Assembly: GCA_003151815.1 (NCBI GenBank)
Contig: PLYN01000048.1
Coordinates: 1 to 35,140 of the forward strand
From: Bacteroidota bacterium
GTDB lineage: Bacteria > Bacteroidota > Bacteroidia > 2-12-FULL-35-15
Length of the DNA: 35,140 bases
Reading direction: 5' to 3'
The notes beneath the pieces were generated by a model. It made no database searches, was not told where the DNA came from, and saw only the letters and a list, made by a program, of their open reading frames with translations. Of this stretch, positions 33,855 through 35,140 are shown piece after piece. Positions within the stretch are counted from its first letter, which is position 1, and each line of letters begins with the position of its first letter. Made by a program: the position numbers and the translations under genes.

Positions 33855-34973
33855 ATGAACCAAGTAATATTTACTCGCAAAGAACTCTATGATTTAATTT
33901 GGTCTGAACCAACAAGCTCGATTTTTAAAAAATATAATCTTTCCTATTCAGGATTGAAGAAGATTTGTACGAGCATGGATATTCCGTTACCCAAATCCGG
34001 GCATTGGCAAAAGATTCAATTTGGAAAGGCAGTTTCTATTGAGCCATTATCATCAGAATATTCCGGGGAAAAAGAAATTACTCTTTTTCTTAAAGGTGAA
34101 GGAGATCAAAATAATTTGAATTTGTTATCTCCTATAGAAATTTTACAGCAGGAGATTGAACACGATTTCAAACTACTCTTGATAGTTCCTGACAAATTAA
34201 CTAAACCGGATGAATTAATTATTCCGGCTAAAGGGAGCCTAACTCAAAAGCGTCCTTATGGTTTACACAACGGATTAGCATATACTTCAAGTGGCGAAAT
34301 AAGTATATGCGCTAAACCTGAAAATGTTGCAAGAGCCCTTTGTTTTATGGATACATTTATAAAACTATTACGTGCAAGAGGACACCGTATAGAAATCAAA
34401 AACAATGAAACACTTGTCTTCATAGGAGAACAAGATGTTAAAATTGCTTTCAGAGAAAAAACGAAAAGAGTTGTAGTTACGGAAGGCAAATATAACTCGC
34501 AACGTTCAGAGTATCATCCAAGCGGTATCCTCGCTTTACAAGCAAGAGTTTCTTATATAAATGAGTATGAATGGATGGATGGAAAGCTACCACTTGAAAA
34601 GCAACTGGCTAAAATTGTTACTAAACTGGAAATTAAAGCTAAAGAATATCGAGAACACCTTTTAGAATGCTGGAGACAAAATGATGAGCGAGAGGAAAAA
34701 GAACGTATTAAGGAAGAACATCAAAAACGGAAAGAAAAAGAACTTTCAGATTTCAAAAGATTAATAAAGGAAGCAGATCGTTGGCGGCAGGTAAAAGTGC
34801 TTCGTAATTATATTGAAGAGGTAGAAGCAAAAGCCATTGCAGATAATAATACTTCGGAGGAACTTAAAAGCTGGCTTGAATGGGCTAAGAAAAAAGTTAA
34901 TTGGTATGATCCATATATTGAATCGGAAGATGAATTATTAAAAGGTGTGAATAGGAAAACTTTATCGTTTTAG
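33855..34973 (+). CDS. Uncharacterised protein with HTH-like N-terminus and coiled coil
   Basis: A 372-residue protein. The N-terminal 50 residues (FTRKELYDLIWSEP, YNLSYSGLKKICTSMDIPLPKSGHWQK) form a compact helical, probably HTH-type, motif seen in many uncharacterised bacterial proteins. A middle segment (residues about 130-210) has no recognised fold. The Glu/Lys-rich stretch at about 250-315 (EREEKERIKEEHQKRKEKE) is a coiled coil. The function is unknown. It may be a regulator or DNA-binding accessory. It is a single gene downstream of the primase-helicase with an unusual repeat-rich upstream region. Confidence 0.8.
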   Translation: MNQVIFTRKELYDLIWSEPTSSIFKKYNLSYSGLKKICTSMDIPLPKSGHWQKIQFGKAVSIEPLSSEYSGEKEITLFLKGEGDQNNLNLLSPIEILQQEIEHDFKLLLIVPDKLTKPDELIIPAKGSLTQKRPYGLHNGLAYTSSGEISICAKPENVARALCFMDTFIKLLRARGHRIEIKNNETLVFIGEQDVKIAFREKTKRVVVTEGKYNSQRSEYHPSGILALQARVSYINEYEWMDGKLPLEKQLAKIVTKLEIKAKEYREHLLECWRQNDEREEKERIKEEHQKRKEKELSDFKRLIKEADRWRQVKVLRNYIEEVEAKAIADNNTSEELKSWLEWAKKKVNWYDPYIESEDELLKGVNRKTLSF

Positions 34974-34993
34974 GTAGGAATTTTTTGTTTAAA

Positions 34994-35011
34994 AATGATT
35001 TCAAAATCATT
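34994..35011 (+). terminator. Possible terminator of the last gene
   Basis: AATGATTT pairs with AAATCATT around CA, followed by T-rich sequence. The stem is short and all-AT-biased, so confidence is low. Confidence 0.35.
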
Positions 35012-35052
35012 CTATTTTCTTTAACTATTTTTCTTTTTTTGGAATAAAGTTT

Positions 35053-35094
35053 TTGAATTAGGCATTTAGTTTATTGAATTAGGCATTTAGTTTA
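35053..35094. repeat. Perfect 21-bp tandem duplication
   Basis: Two adjacent identical 21-base copies (35053-35073 and 35074-35094), each TTGAATTAGGCA followed by TTTAGTTTA, after the last gene. Nothing else is seen from 34974 to the window end except the weak hairpin at 34994. Confidence 0.75.
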
Positions 35095-35140
35095 TAATCA
35101 TTTTATAAGAACAGGGTTTGCTAATCATCATTCGGTTTAA

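Overview
The window looks like a chromosomal segment of an AT-rich Bacteroidota bacterium. The evidence is a protein ending in a type IX secretion (T9SS)-like C-terminal domain, several promoters matching the Bacteroidota pattern (TTTG, 18-20 bases, TAnnTTTG), genes without Shine-Dalgarno sites, and short GC-rich palindromic repeats inserted in frame in housekeeping genes. I cannot place it to genus.

Bases 1-13,740 are core or core-like. They hold mfd (transcription-repair coupling), fbp (fructose-1,6-bisphosphatase), a monofunctional aspartate kinase, a broken DinB-family gene, a secreted leucine-rich-repeat protein, an outer-membrane-like protein, an MgtC-type membrane protein and a lipoprotein with two cytochrome-c-like motifs. 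A two-gene operon follows, encoding a LexA-like HTH/S24 repressor and a DnaQ-type exonuclease fused to a UvrC-like GIY-YIG nuclease. Two 17-bp palindromes with the same half-site sit on the repressor promoter, so the operon is probably self-repressed and perhaps induced by DNA damage. A tRNA with a CAT anticodon (13,668-13,741) closes this part.

The tRNA 3' end is a mobile-element boundary. Two C-terminal remnants of large serine recombinases (13,701-14,573 and 14,890-15,837, both minus) end in near-identical att-like sequence with a terminator-type hairpin. One remnant reads antisense into the tRNA. Both are broken at about the same point of the recombinase domain.

From 15,860 to 28,445 runs a ten-gene minus-strand defence operon built on a type I restriction-modification system. 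In transcription order it reads: single-TRD HsdS-like protein, DUF3644 protein, HsdM, calcineurin-like phosphoesterase, HsdS, coiled-coil membrane protein, PD-(D/E)XK-like protein, DinD-like protein, HsdR, YgjP/DUF45-type metallopeptidase. Most gaps are 0-15 bases, and a strong Bacteroidota-type promoter lies at the head. The unrecognised passengers are the best candidates for undescribed biology here.

On the plus strand, divergent from that operon, lie an AbiEi/AbiEii-type toxin-antitoxin pair (28,688-30,310) with a long palindrome upstream, a primase-helicase of the TOTE conflict-system type (30,677-33,562) whose first 35 or so codons are in another frame (30,570 onward), and an uncharacterised HTH-like/coiled-coil protein (33,855-34,973). 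From 13,742 to the window end the region is a tRNA-anchored defence island. Its far boundary is not visible.
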